Under the pieces are notes generated by a model, which saw only the letters and a list, made by a program, of their open reading frames with translations, was not told the origin of the DNA and made no database searches. The translations under genes and the position numbers were made by a program. 64,000 nt of DNA from DATLGB01 sp038258425 (GTDB lineage: Bacteria > Actinomycetota > Thermoleophilia > Solirubrobacterales > Solirubrobacteraceae), in contig JBBSPV010000016.1 of the NCBI GenBank assembly GCA_038258425.1, positions 7,470 to 71,469 of the forward strand, in the 5' to 3' direction. Positions 16,291 through 25,431 of this stretch are shown here, in pieces (positions within the stretch are counted from its first letter, which is position 1; each line of letters opens with the position of its first letter).

Positions 16291-18123
16291 ATGAAGCGCT
16301 TCCTTCCTTCCCAGCTGCAGATCCCCGCCGTCCTGCACCGGAAGGTCATTCCCGCGCCGCCGGAGGTCGTGGCCGTCGCGGCGCCGCGAGCGCTGTGGTG
16401 GACGCTCGCCGCGGCCATCGTCCCCATGGTGGCCCTCACGATCTGGCTGGCGCTGGCGAGCGAGCATCTCGAGCGGCCGGTGGCGACCGGCCTGTACTTC
16501 GGCTATCTGACGGCCGCGCCGATGCTCATCGGTCTGTACTGGTGGGTGTGCCGTCCGGCGAGCCGATTCGGGCCGCTGCTGGTGGCGTTCGGAATCCTGG
16601 CCTGGATCGTCAGCTGGGAGTCCTCGGACTCGCCGTTGCTGTTCGACATAGGCGTCCTGGCCGAGGCACCGGCCTTCTGGCTGACCTTCTACCTGTTCCT
16701 CGCCTTCCCGATGGGTCGTCCGGACTCTGCTGCACGTTGGCTGATGGGTGCGCTGGCGCTCGCGGTGGTCGGGTTCTTCCTTCCGTGGGCGCTGTTCTCG
16801 CCGGTCATCGCCGGTGGTGGGCCGCTGACGCAATGCGCTCCGAACTGTCCTCCGAACGTGCTCCAGCTCGGCTCAGATCCCGGCCTCGTGGAGGTGGCCG
16901 GCAAGGCTGAGACGTACGCAGCCCTGGCGATCACCGTCGCGGTGTTCGTGTTGTACCTGATGCGCCTCCGAGCGCGATCGCGTCCTCGTCGGCGGGCGCT
17001 CATGGCGGTTGCCGTCACGTCGCTGCTGTTCCTGCCGGCGTACTTCGCCTTCAACTTCAGCGCGTGGATCCTTCATCTGGACGTGGCGACGCTCGACGCG
17101 CTGGCGTGGGGCATCGTGGGCGCCCGCATCCTGCTGCCGCTGGGCTTTCTCATCGCGTTGCTGCAGGCGCAACGGTTCGCGGGCCGGGCGCTGCAGCGCA
17201 TGCTCGAGTGTCTTGTCACCCGGCCCACACCGGAGCAGTGGCGTGAGACGATCGCGGCGTCGCTCGACGATGCCTCGCTGCGGCTCGGGTACTACGACCT
17301 GGACACGGGCCGTTTCCTGGCGTCCGACGGGACGCCGGTCACACCGCCGCCGGCAGGTGCCGGCCGGACGTGGCTGCCGCTCGAGCGAGACGGGCGGGGC
17401 GTCGCGGCAATGGTGATCGACGAGACCCTGGCCGAGGACCCGGAGTTGGTGCGGGCAGCAACGTCGGCGACGCTCGTGGCGGTGGAGAACGGCGCCCTCG
17501 AAGGCGAACTGCGCGCCTCACGGGCGCGGATCCTCGAGGCCGGGCACGCTGAACGGCGGCGGATCGAGCGCGATCTGCACGACAGCACGCAGCAGCGTCT
17601 GGTCTCGCTGCGAGTTCACCTCACGCTCGCCGGCGAGCAGCTCGACGGCTCGGACGAGCGGGAGATGCTCGAGCGCCTCGGCGTCGACGTCGAGGATGCC
17701 ATCGAGGAGCTGCGCGCCGTCGCGCAGGGCATCTATCCGGCCGTGCTCGGTGACCGGGGTGTCGGCGCGGCGGTCAGGGCGGTCGCCCGGACCTCGGCGA
17801 TCCCCATCCGCATCCGAGACGAGTGGCGCGGCCGCCGGCCCGAGGCGGTCGAGACGACGGTGTACTTCTGCTGCCTGGAGGGCCTCCAGAACGCGGCCAA
17901 GCATGCGGGACGGGGAGCCTCCGTCGTGGTCCGCCTCTTCGAGGACGACGGCCATGTCGGCTTCAGCGTCGCGGACGACGGCGCCGGGTTCGATCCCGGC
18001 ACCGTTGAGCGCGGCAACGGCCTGACCAACGTCGCCGACCGAGTCGCCGCGGTGGGCGGCTCGCTCGAGATCGACTCGGCGAGCGGGCAAGGCACCCGCC
18101 TGACGGCCAACATCCCCGTCTAG
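16291..18123 (+). CDS. NarL-type sensor histidine kinase with membrane head
   Basis: ATG 16291 gives 610 residues; the frame extends 45 codons upstream but that part looks non-coding. The N-terminal ~290 residues hold 7-8 membrane segments, one long loop carrying QCAPNCPPN. A short GAF-like region, a HisKA_3 dimerisation helix RRRIERDLHDSTQQRL with His430, and an HATPase_c domain (N box GLQNAAKHA about 530, G box ADDGAGFDPG) follow. It autophosphorylates and should donate to a NarL-type regulator; none is adjacent. The kinase at 25405-27309 has the same unusual head, so the two are paralogues. Confidence 0.9.
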   Translation: MKRFLPSQLQIPAVLHRKVIPAPPEVVAVAAPRALWWTLAAAIVPMVALTIWLALASEHLERPVATGLYFGYLTAAPMLIGLYWWVCRPASRFGPLLVAFGILAWIVSWESSDSPLLFDIGVLAEAPAFWLTFYLFLAFPMGRPDSAARWLMGALALAVVGFFLPWALFSPVIAGGGPLTQCAPNCPPNVLQLGSDPGLVEVAGKAETYAALAITVAVFVLYLMRLRARSRPRRRALMAVAVTSLLFLPAYFAFNFSAWILHLDVATLDALAWGIVGARILLPLGFLIALLQAQRFAGRALQRMLECLVTRPTPEQWRETIAASLDDASLRLGYYDLDTGRFLASDGTPVTPPPAGAGRTWLPLERDGRGVAAMVIDETLAEDPELVRAATSATLVAVENGALEGELRASRARILEAGHAERRRIERDLHDSTQQRLVSLRVHLTLAGEQLDGSDEREMLERLGVDVEDAIEELRAVAQGIYPAVLGDRGVGAAVRAVARTSAIPIRIRDEWRGRRPEAVETTVYFCCLEGLQNAAKHAGRGASVVVRLFEDDGHVGFSVADDGAGFDPGTVERGNGLTNVADRVAAVGGSLEIDSASGQGTRLTANIPV

Positions 18124-18195
18124 CGAGCCGGCCCTCGCTCAGGTGCGCGAAACGATGAACGGCCGCCCCGCGGAGCGACCACCTCCGGTACCGGC

Positions 18196-19101
18196 TCAAT
18201 CACGCACGATGCAGCGGAAGCCGATGTGCCCGGTCGACGTGTCGATCGCCTCCCCTTGGCGAGCTGCCGGCCGGTACCGCAGGCAGTAGTTCGGCGCACA
18301 CAGGTGCGAACCGCCCTTGATGACGCGGCGCGGGATGTCGCCCCCAGGATCGGGCGCGCAGCAAGGACTGGCCGCCTCCGCGGCGGCAAAGGGGTCGCAC
18401 GTCCACTCCCACACGTTCCCGGTCATGTCGAAGAGGCCGTAGCCGTTCGGCTGGAAGGCGCCGACCGGCGAGGTGCCCTCGTAGCCGTCGCGGCACAGGT
18501 TCTGCCACGGGAACTCTCCCTGCCAGGTGTTCGCCATCGCCTTGCCGTCGGGAAAGGCTTCGTTCCCCCAGGCGTAGACGGCCGCTTCGAGGCCTCCACG
18601 CGCGGCGTACTCCCACTCGGCCTCGGAGGGCAGCGCCTTGCCGGCCCAGGCAGCGTATGCCCGCGCATCCTCGAACGCCACCTGGGTGACGGGGTGGCGC
18701 GCGCGCGAGTATGTGTCGCTGACCGGACCCTCGGGCCGGTTCCACCACGCGCCCGGCACGTACGCCCACCACTGCCGATAGTCACGCACGTCGACCGGTC
18801 CGCGCGTGCGGCGGAACACGAGCGCCCCCGGCACCAGTGCGTCCGGGTCGGCGTCGGGGTAGGCGGCGGGGTCGAGCGGGCGCTGGGCCACCGTGACGTA
18901 GCCCGTCGCCTTCACGAAGCGGCGGAACTCCGCCACCGTGACGGGGCGCTCATCGATCCAGAAGCCCTCCACCTCGACGCGGCGGACCGGCCGCTCCTCG
19001 GGATAGAAGTCCTCGGATCCCATGAGGAAGGACCCGGCCGGGATCCACGCCATCCCATCCCGAGCGCACGACGCGGGTGACGAGCCGGCTGGTGCTGACA
19101 T
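18196..19101 (-). CDS. Formylglycine-generating enzyme (FGE/SUMF1 family)
   Basis: The 301-residue protein is a complete FGE-sulfatase domain: GMAWIPAGSFLMGSEDFYPEERP at the start, FWIDERPVTVAEFRRFV, LPSEAEWEYAARGG, FDMTGNVWEWTCDPF, and the end GGSHLCAPNYCLRYRPAARQ. Cys268 and Cys273 match the copper-binding C-x4-C active pair of true FGEs. The family's ergothioneine and EgtB-like members lack that pair. It should oxidise the Cys of CxPxR in type I sulfatases to formylglycine. Two such sulfatases lie at 23.1 and 51.1 kb, which supports the call. The weak Shine-Dalgarno leaves the exact start open; Met17 is an alternative. Confidence 0.93.
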   Translation of the reverse strand: MSAPAGSSPASCARDGMAWIPAGSFLMGSEDFYPEERPVRRVEVEGFWIDERPVTVAEFRRFVKATGYVTVAQRPLDPAAYPDADPDALVPGALVFRRTRGPVDVRDYRQWWAYVPGAWWNRPEGPVSDTYSRARHPVTQVAFEDARAYAAWAGKALPSEAEWEYAARGGLEAAVYAWGNEAFPDGKAMANTWQGEFPWQNLCRDGYEGTSPVGAFQPNGYGLFDMTGNVWEWTCDPFAAAEAASPCCAPDPGGDIPRRVIKGGSHLCAPNYCLRYRPAARQGEAIDTSTGHIGFRCIVRD

Positions 19102-19146
19102 GGGTGCACCGTCGCGCGGCGCGGCACCTCCGCCAAGGGGGTGGGC

Positions 19147-19173
19147 GGGTGTGCGACGGGGCAGCGCACACCC
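19147..19173 (-). terminator. Hairpin after DUF6325 gene
   Basis: A 9-bp perfect stem, GGGTGTGCG with CGCACACCC and a 9-nt loop, lies about 90 nt past the stop of the 19262-19720 gene and upstream of the FGE gene. It could end transcription from the former, or act in the FGE leader. Confidence 0.5.
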
Positions 19174-19261
19174 CCGGTAGGCGAGCGTCTTGCGTCAGAC
19201 CGACTCGTTGCGGAACGTGAGCGCCGCCTCACCCGCTGGTGGATCCTGCGCGCCCTGCGAC

Positions 19262-19720
19262 TCAGCCGGCTATCGCGGCGACGATCTCGGGCGTCAGGAA
19301 GCCTTCGGCGAACGGGATGCCGTCCGTCTCGATGATGGCCTGCTTGAGGCCGCGCGCCCACAGGTGCTCGAAGATGATGAAGCCGGCTGACGTCCCCGGA
19401 TCGAGCGTCTCGGCGACCTCGCGGATGTCCGCCGCCGACAGCCGGAAGGCAGTGGCCGGGCCCTCCCCCGGCTCGCGGTCGCCGTGCTCGGCAGCGTCCT
19501 CGAACAGCATGGTCAGACCCTCGCCATCTGGCCCGCCGTCGTAGTCCATGCGGACCAGCGCCCCGGTCGGCTCGTCGCGGTGCAGGAACACGAAGTCCAG
19601 CACGCGGATCGTGTTGGAGCGCTCCAGCTGGTCGATCTGCTCGGCGATACGTCCCTCAAAGCGGGCTCCCTCGCGGAAGCCCACCACCAAGATCTGCACG
19701 GGACCGGTGGTCTGCGGCAT
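19262..19720 (-). CDS. DUF6325 family protein
   Basis: Starting at ATG 19720 the product has 152 residues. It opens with the family signature GPVQILVVGF and continues with IRVLDFVFLHRDEPTGAL. It ends with SAGFIIFEHLWARGLKQAI, the equivalent of the EHxWAxPLRDAI motif in the 39 and 40 kb copies. No catalytic residues are evident; it looks like a small alpha/beta sensory or stress protein. It is the first of four DUF6325 genes in the window and is divergent from the receiver-only regulator at 19854. Function is unknown. Confidence 0.8.
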   Translation of the reverse strand: MPQTTGPVQILVVGFREGARFEGRIAEQIDQLERSNTIRVLDFVFLHRDEPTGALVRMDYDGGPDGEGLTMLFEDAAEHGDREPGEGPATAFRLSAADIREVAETLDPGTSAGFIIFEHLWARGLKQAIIETDGIPFAEGFLTPEIVAAIAG

Positions 19721-19853
19721 GTCTGTCCTCCTCTGGCCTGAGCGTCGCAGGGCACGGCCCCACCCGGCAAGCGAGCGCGCATCCCCCGGTCCGTGGTGCG
19801 TGCTTCCCCAGTCGGGCGGGTAGGCAGGCTGTCCTTGCGGGTGCACGACGCCC

Positions 19854-20288
19854 ATGCTTGTCGTGGAGCAGATGTCGCCCGCCGACCTCTCAGCCGAACT
19901 TGTCCGGGTGGTCGCCGTTGACGACCAGCCGCCGTTCCGCGAGGCTGCGCGGCGCGTCGTCGATGCGACGGCGGGGTTCGGGTGGGCGGGCGAGGCCGGC
20001 TCGGGCGCGGAGGCGGTCGACCTCGTACGGGCATGTAGGCCCGACATCGTGATCATGGACGTCCGGATGCCGGGCATGGACGGCATCGAGGCCGCGCGGC
20101 GGGTGATCGCCGAGCGCCCACATGTGGCGGTCCTGCTCGTGTCCGCAGAGCCGCTGGCCAGCCCGGCCGCGGACCTGCTGCGGTCGCACGCCGTGGCGTT
20201 CTCCCGCAAGCACGAATTCGGGCCCGCGCTGCTGCGCCTGCTCAAGCTGCGTCAGGGCTCCAGCCCGGCGCCCGGCACCCAGCCCTGA
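19854..20288 (+). CDS. Stand-alone response regulator receiver domain
   Basis: The 144-residue CheY-like domain has the acidic pair in VVAVDDQ, the phospho-acceptor Asp in IVIMDVRMPGMDG, the switch Ser in LLVSAEPL and the Lys in FSRKHEFG. There is no output domain. It may act as a phosphate shuttle or by protein contact. The kinases at 16.3 and 25.4 kb are the nearest candidates for a partner. An ATG at 19872 is an alternative start. It is divergent from a DUF6325 gene with 133 bp between them. Confidence 0.88.
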   Translation: MLVVEQMSPADLSAELVRVVAVDDQPPFREAARRVVDATAGFGWAGEAGSGAEAVDLVRACRPDIVIMDVRMPGMDGIEAARRVIAERPHVAVLLVSAEPLASPAADLLRSHAVAFSRKHEFGPALLRLLKLRQGSSPAPGTQP

Positions 20289-20416
20289 CCACTGCCCCGC
20301 ACCCGGCGCCGCCCTGGGCGCACGCCGCTGGGCCTCGCGGGGAGGTACGCCCCCCACCGACCGGCAGGCTGGCGCCGTTGCCCGCCGACGGCGATGGCTG
20401 CGACGCTTGAGTCCCC

Positions 20417-22477
20417 GTGCCCGACGAGCCCTCCGGAACCGGCCCCGCGTCCTACGGCGAGCCCGTGGCGTGGAAGCCCGAGACGCCGCGGCTCGGCGTC
20501 GTGCGCTTCCTGCTCGGGTGGGCGATCGCGGCAGCCGCGGTCGGTGTGTCGGTGTGGCTCGCGCCAGGAGCGGAGATCGAGCGGGCGGGCGCCGCGCTCC
20601 TCGTGGCGGCCCTGATCGGCGTGCTCAACGCGGTGCTGCCACCGGTGCTGGCGGCACTCCGCCTCCCGTTCACGCTCCTCACGGGCTTCCTGCTGGTGCT
20701 CGTGGCGGACGCCCTCCTGTTGCTGCTCGCCGGAGATCTGCTCTCCGACGACGTGCACGTCGACAACTTCGGTGACGCGCTGCTGACCTCGCTGCTCATC
20801 GCCGCGGTGAGCATGGCGCTGCAGGTGCTCCTCGGCACGAACGACGACACGGAGTACACCGTGCGGGTCACGCGCCGCGTCGCGCGCCGCCTGGGCGCCC
20901 ATGAGGTCACCGACGTCGCCGGGATCGTCTTCCTCGAGATCGACGGGCTCGCGCTGCCCGTGCTGCGGGCGGCGCTGCGCGACGGGAGCGCGCCGAACAT
21001 GGCCCGGTGGATCACCGACGACGGCTACCGTCTCACCGAGTGGGAGACGGACCTGTCCTCGCAGACCGGCGCCAGTCAGGCCGGGATCCTGCTCGGGTCC
21101 AACGACGACATCCCCGCGTTCCGCTGGGTCGAGAAGGAGGACCAGCGGATGCTTGTGTGCTCCTCGCCCTCGGACTGCGCGGAGATCGAGCGCCGGCACA
21201 CGACGGGGGTCGGCCTGCTGGCCGACGGCGGGGCAAGCCGGGGCAACCTGCTGTCGGGGGATGCGGACGACGTCATCCTCACGGTCAGCCGCACCGACGC
21301 CGAGCGCAAGGCCAATCCCGGCTACCGCGCCTTCCTCGCGAACGGCTTCAACGTCACCCGGGCGCTCGTGCTCTTCCTGTGGGAGATCGGGCTCGAGCTG
21401 TCGGCGTCGCTGCGGGCAAAGCGTCGCGACGTGCGGCCCAGGGGGCACCGCGGTGGTCCGTATCCGCTGATCCGCGCGGCGATGTGCGTGATCGTCCGCG
21501 ACCTGATCGTCTTCGGCGTGCTCACCGACATGATGCGCGGCCGACCCGCGATCTACGCGACCTTCTCGAGCTACGACGAGGTGGCCCATCATTCGGGGCT
21601 CATGCGGGCCGACACGCTCGAGGCGCTGCGCAAGCTCGACCAGCAGTTCGGCCGTCTTGCCACGGCGCGGCGCTACGCCCCGCGCCCGTACGAGATCGTG
21701 GTGCTCTCCGACCACGGCCAGACCCAGGGCGCGACGTTCAAACAGCGCAACGGCTACGGGCTCGACGAGTTGGTGGAGCGGTCGCTCGACAGCGGGCGCG
21801 TCGCGAGCTTTGCAGGTGGCGACGAGCAGCACGCGATGGTGGGCCACGCGGTCGACGAAGCGACGGGGCGCCGGGACAAGAAGCGCCCGAAGTCGGATGT
21901 CTCGGAGCGCGAGGTCGTCGTCCTCGGCTCCGGGAACCTCGGGCTCGTCTACCTGATGGAGGGCACGCACCGGCTCACGCTCGAGGACATCCAGAAGCGC
22001 CACCCCGAGCTCGTCCCCGCGCTCCGCCGCCACCCGCACATCGGGTGGGTGCTCGCGCACTCGGCCCAGCACGGCGCCGTGGTGCTCGGGCCGGCCGGCG
22101 AGCGCCACCTCGAGACGGATCGCGTCGAGGGCGAGGACCCGCTGGCGGCGTTCTCCCCCACGGCGCCCGGGCACCTGCTGCGCACCGACCGCTTCGCGCA
22201 TGTCGCCGACCTCATGGTCGGAAGCTTCTACGACCCGGTCCTGGACGAGGGCTGTGCCTTCGAGGAGCTGATCTGCTTCCACGGCGGTCTCGGCGGCCCG
22301 CAGACTCGGCCGTTCATCCTGTATCCACCCGGGCTCCCGCAGCCCGCGAACCCGATCGTGGGGGCCGCCGCGGTGCACGCCGTGCTCTCGAACTGGCGCA
22401 GCACCCTGCAAGGCGACGACGCGCATCTCGCGCCACCGGCCCCGGTATCCGCCACCGGCTCAACCCGAGGATCGTGA
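20417..22477 (+). CDS. Membrane-anchored type I phosphodiesterase-like protein with holin-like head
   Basis: The 686-residue protein starts (GTG) with four hydrophobic helices in ~130 residues (FLLGWAIAAAAVGVSVWL ... LTGFLLVLVADALLLLL), like the actinobacterial 4-TM phage-holin-like family. An alkaline-phosphatase-fold domain follows: metal/nucleophile region IVFLEIDGLALPVL, a TGASQAGIL strand, YDEVAHHSG and LSDHGQTQG, the metal-binding Asp/His sites of type I phosphodiesterases. It probably hydrolyses a phosphodiester or phosphate at the membrane. The DUF6325 gene begins 1 nt after its stop and an arylsulfatase of the same superfamily follows, suggesting an operon. Confidence 0.82.
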   Translation: MPDEPSGTGPASYGEPVAWKPETPRLGVVRFLLGWAIAAAAVGVSVWLAPGAEIERAGAALLVAALIGVLNAVLPPVLAALRLPFTLLTGFLLVLVADALLLLLAGDLLSDDVHVDNFGDALLTSLLIAAVSMALQVLLGTNDDTEYTVRVTRRVARRLGAHEVTDVAGIVFLEIDGLALPVLRAALRDGSAPNMARWITDDGYRLTEWETDLSSQTGASQAGILLGSNDDIPAFRWVEKEDQRMLVCSSPSDCAEIERRHTTGVGLLADGGASRGNLLSGDADDVILTVSRTDAERKANPGYRAFLANGFNVTRALVLFLWEIGLELSASLRAKRRDVRPRGHRGGPYPLIRAAMCVIVRDLIVFGVLTDMMRGRPAIYATFSSYDEVAHHSGLMRADTLEALRKLDQQFGRLATARRYAPRPYEIVVLSDHGQTQGATFKQRNGYGLDELVERSLDSGRVASFAGGDEQHAMVGHAVDEATGRRDKKRPKSDVSEREVVVLGSGNLGLVYLMEGTHRLTLEDIQKRHPELVPALRRHPHIGWVLAHSAQHGAVVLGPAGERHLETDRVEGEDPLAAFSPTAPGHLLRTDRFAHVADLMVGSFYDPVLDEGCAFEELICFHGGLGGPQTRPFILYPPGLPQPANPIVGAAAVHAVLSNWRSTLQGDDAHLAPPAPVSATGSTRGS

Positions 22478-22478
22478 C

Positions 22479-22967
22479 ATGAACGCTCCGCCCCCGAAGG
22501 GTCCAGTGCAGCTGCTGCTCTCGCGCTTCGACGCCGACGCGCGGTTCGAGGGTCGGCTCGTCGGCGCGCTCGAGCGGATGGAGTCCGGCGGCACGTTGCG
22601 CCTCATCGAGGCGCTGTTCATCGCGCGCGACGCCGGAACGGGCGAGCTCGCCGCCCTCGACCTGCGCAGCCGCGGCGCCGGCAGCCTCGTCGGGCCGCTG
22701 ATCGACTTCCGGCTCGATCCGCACGGGCGCCGCCGCGCGACCGAGCGTGCACTCGGCGCCGACGGCGGCGACACGCTCCGCGCGCTGGGGACCGCGCTCG
22801 CGCCCGGCTCGGCGATCGCGGCCGTGCTCGTCGAGCACACCTGGGCGCGGGTGCTCGACGACGCCGTGGCGCAGTCAGGCGGGAGATCGCTGTCCAGCGG
22901 CTTCGTCGAGGCCGACACCCTGTCGGACCTCGCCGCCCTGCTGGTGGCCGCGGCGAGCGGCGACTGA
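22479..22967 (+). CDS. DUF6325 family protein (divergent)
   Basis: This 162-residue protein shows the family start GPVQLLLSRF and the late motif IAAVLVEHTWARVLDDAVAQSGG. The middle is more Arg-rich than in the other copies. It begins 1 nt after the phosphodiesterase stop and ends 94 nt before the sulfatase, so the three are probably one transcript. The gap to the sulfatase has a small CCCGCC/GGCGGG palindrome. Function is unknown. It is the most diverged of the four copies in the window. Confidence 0.75.
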   Translation: MNAPPPKGPVQLLLSRFDADARFEGRLVGALERMESGGTLRLIEALFIARDAGTGELAALDLRSRGAGSLVGPLIDFRLDPHGRRRATERALGADGGDTLRALGTALAPGSAIAAVLVEHTWARVLDDAVAQSGGRSLSSGFVEADTLSDLAALLVAAASGD

Positions 22968-23061
22968 CGGGAACGCACCACCCGCCCCGGCGGGCAGGCA
23001 CCCTCGCCGCGCATTCAGGGCCCGCCGGATACTCGGAGCTCCCCGCGACGAGGAGAGACCA

Positions 23062-25431
23062 GTGCCCCAGGACGGACACGCCGGCCGCGAGGTCCTGCCG
23101 ATTCCCGACCGCCGCCACGCGGCGCTCACGACCTACGACGCCAAGGACCCGGACACCTCGTTCGCGCCGATCGAGCCCCTCCGTCCTCCGGCCGATGCAC
23201 CGAACGTGCTCGTCGTCCTGATCGACGACTGCGGCTTCGGCGCGTCGAGCGCGTTCGGCGGCGCGATCCAGACGCCCAGCGCCGAACGGCTCGCCGCCGG
23301 CGGCCTCAAGTACAACCGCTTCCACACGACGGCGTTGTGCTCCCCGACGCGCGCGGCGCTGCTCAGCGGGCGCAACCACCACATGGTCGGCATGGGCGGC
23401 ATCACCGAGATCGCCACCGCGGCCCCGGGCTACAGCTCCCAGCGGCCGAACGACTGCGCCCCGCTGGCGGAGATCCTCAAGCTCAACGGCTACTCGACCG
23501 CCCAGTTCGGCAAGTGCCACGAGGTGCCCGTGTGGGAGACGAGCCCGATGGGGCCGTTCGAGAACTGGCCCACGGGCAGCGGCTTCGAGTACTTCTACGG
23601 CTTCATCGGCGGCGAGGCGCATCAGTACTACCCGGCGCTCTATGAGGGGACGACCCCCGTAGAGCCGGACCGCACGCCTGAGGAGGGTTACCACCTCATG
23701 GGCGACATGACCGACAAGGCGATCAAGTGGGTGCGCCAGCAGAAGTCCCTGATGCCCGACAAGCCGTTCTTCGCGTACTTCGCGCCCGGCGCCACGCATG
23801 CCCCGCACCACGTGCCCAAGGACTGGGCGGACAAGTACGCCGGTCGCTTCGACGCCGGGTGGGACGCGCTACGCGATGAGGTCTTCGCGCGTCAGAAGCA
23901 GCTCGGCGTCATCCCGGCCGACGCGGAGCTCACCCCCCGCCACGACGAGATCCCCGCGTGGGACGAGATGCCCGAGGAGCTCAAGCCGGTGCTGCGACGC
24001 CAGATGGAGGTCTACGCCGGCTTCCTGGAGTTCACCGACCATCACGTGGGCCGACTGTTCGACGCGCTCGAGGACCTCGAGGTGTTCGACAACACGCTCG
24101 TCTACTACATCATCGGCGACAACGGCGCGTCGGCCGAGGGCACGCTGAACGGCACGTTCAACGAGATGATCAACTTCAACGGCGCCGCGGCCCTCGAGAC
24201 GCCGGAGTTCCTGCTCGAGCACCTCGACGAGTTGGGCGGTCCCGACTCCTACAACCACTACGCGGTCGGCTGGGCGCACGCCATGGACACGCCGTACCAG
24301 TGGGCGAAGCAGGTGGCCTCCCACTTCGGCGGGACCCGCAACGGCACGATCGTGCACTGGCCCGCCGGCATCGAGGCGAAGGACGAGATCCGCACGCAGT
24401 TCTCGCACGTGATCGACGTCGCGGCGACGGTGCTCGACGCCGCGGGGCTGACCCAGCCGACGTTCGTGAACGGGATCCAGCAGACGCCGATCCAGGGCGC
24501 GAGCATGCGCTACTCGTTCGACGACCCCGGCGCGGACGAGCGCCACGAGACGCAGTACTTCGAGATGTTCGGCAACCGCGGCATCTACCACAAGGGCTGG
24601 ACCGCGGTGACGCGGCACAAGACGCCGTGGGTGCTCGTCGGCGAGGAGGTCCCCGCGTTCGACGACGACGTGTGGGAGCTCTACGACACCGGGGTCGACT
24701 GGACCCAGTTCGAGGACCTCTCGGCGCAGCACCCTGAGAGGCTTCATGCGCTCCAGCGGCTGTTCCTCATCGAGGCGACGAAGAACAACGTCCTGCCGCT
24801 CGACGACCGCGCCGCCGAGCGGCTTCTCCCCGAGGTCGCCGGCCGGCCCACGCTCGTGAAGGGCAACCGGCAGCGGCTCTTCAGCGGGATGGGACGCCTT
24901 TCGGAGTCCTCGGTCGTCGTCATCAAGAACCGGTCGCACGCGGTGACGGCGGAGGTCGTCGTGCCGGAGGGCGGCGTGGAGGGCGTGATCATCGCCCAGG
25001 GCGGCAGCATCGGCGGCTGGGCGCTGTACGTCAAGGACGGCCGGCTGCGCTACTGCTACAACCTGTTCGGCATCCAGCGCTTCTACACGGGAAGCGACCG
25101 GGAGATCCCGGCGGGCACCCACCAGGTCCGGATGGAGTTCGACTACGACGGCCCGGGGATGGGCAAGGGTGGGAAGGTCGCCCTCTTCGTGGACGGCGAG
25201 CAGGTCGGAGGGGGCGACGTGGCCGCGACCGCGGCGATGGTCTTCTCGGCCGACGACACGTGCGACGTCGGCAAGGAGGGCGGCGCGCTGGTGGCCGATG
25301 ACTACCCGGTCCCCAACGACTTCACCGGCGAGGTGACCTGGGTGGAGATCGACGTCGACGAGGCGGCGAAGGACGCCGACCATATGCTCGACAGCGACGA
25401 GCTGCTACGCGTGGCGATCGCCCGGCAGTAG
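23062..25431 (+). CDS. Type I arylsulfatase
   Basis: GTG 23062 follows a strong GAGGAG site, giving 789 residues. The sulfatase core begins NVLVVLIDDCGFG (metal-binding Asp pair), then the formylglycine motif CSPTRAALLSGRN with Cys93, GKCHEVPVWE (the usual GKWH is changed), GATHAPHHVPKDW and DNGASAEGT. About 200 C-terminal residues form a beta-sandwich (GVIIAQGGSIGGWALYVKDG) typical of the long arylsulfatases. No signal peptide is seen, so it is probably cytoplasmic or exported by another route. It needs the FGE at 18.2 kb. Its 3' end overlaps the convergent kinase gene by 27 nt. Confidence 0.93.
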   Translation: MPQDGHAGREVLPIPDRRHAALTTYDAKDPDTSFAPIEPLRPPADAPNVLVVLIDDCGFGASSAFGGAIQTPSAERLAAGGLKYNRFHTTALCSPTRAALLSGRNHHMVGMGGITEIATAAPGYSSQRPNDCAPLAEILKLNGYSTAQFGKCHEVPVWETSPMGPFENWPTGSGFEYFYGFIGGEAHQYYPALYEGTTPVEPDRTPEEGYHLMGDMTDKAIKWVRQQKSLMPDKPFFAYFAPGATHAPHHVPKDWADKYAGRFDAGWDALRDEVFARQKQLGVIPADAELTPRHDEIPAWDEMPEELKPVLRRQMEVYAGFLEFTDHHVGRLFDALEDLEVFDNTLVYYIIGDNGASAEGTLNGTFNEMINFNGAAALETPEFLLEHLDELGGPDSYNHYAVGWAHAMDTPYQWAKQVASHFGGTRNGTIVHWPAGIEAKDEIRTQFSHVIDVAATVLDAAGLTQPTFVNGIQQTPIQGASMRYSFDDPGADERHETQYFEMFGNRGIYHKGWTAVTRHKTPWVLVGEEVPAFDDDVWELYDTGVDWTQFEDLSAQHPERLHALQRLFLIEATKNNVLPLDDRAAERLLPEVAGRPTLVKGNRQRLFSGMGRLSESSVVVIKNRSHAVTAEVVVPEGGVEGVIIAQGGSIGGWALYVKDGRLRYCYNLFGIQRFYTGSDREIPAGTHQVRMEFDYDGPGMGKGGKVALFVDGEQVGGGDVAATAAMVFSADDTCDVGKEGGALVADDYPVPNDFTGEVTWVEIDVDEAAKDADHMLDSDELLRVAIARQ

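Noticed and set aside
13669..16833. 1054-codon open frame on the minus strand
   Set aside because: It lies antisense to the MFS exporter, sigma factor and kinase genes. The product is Arg/Gly/Asp/His-rich with no domain, which is typical of shadow frames in GC-rich DNA.
20252..22426. 724-codon minus-strand frame
   Set aside because: Antisense to the phosphodiesterase gene, whose motifs are clear. The reverse product has no recognisable order.
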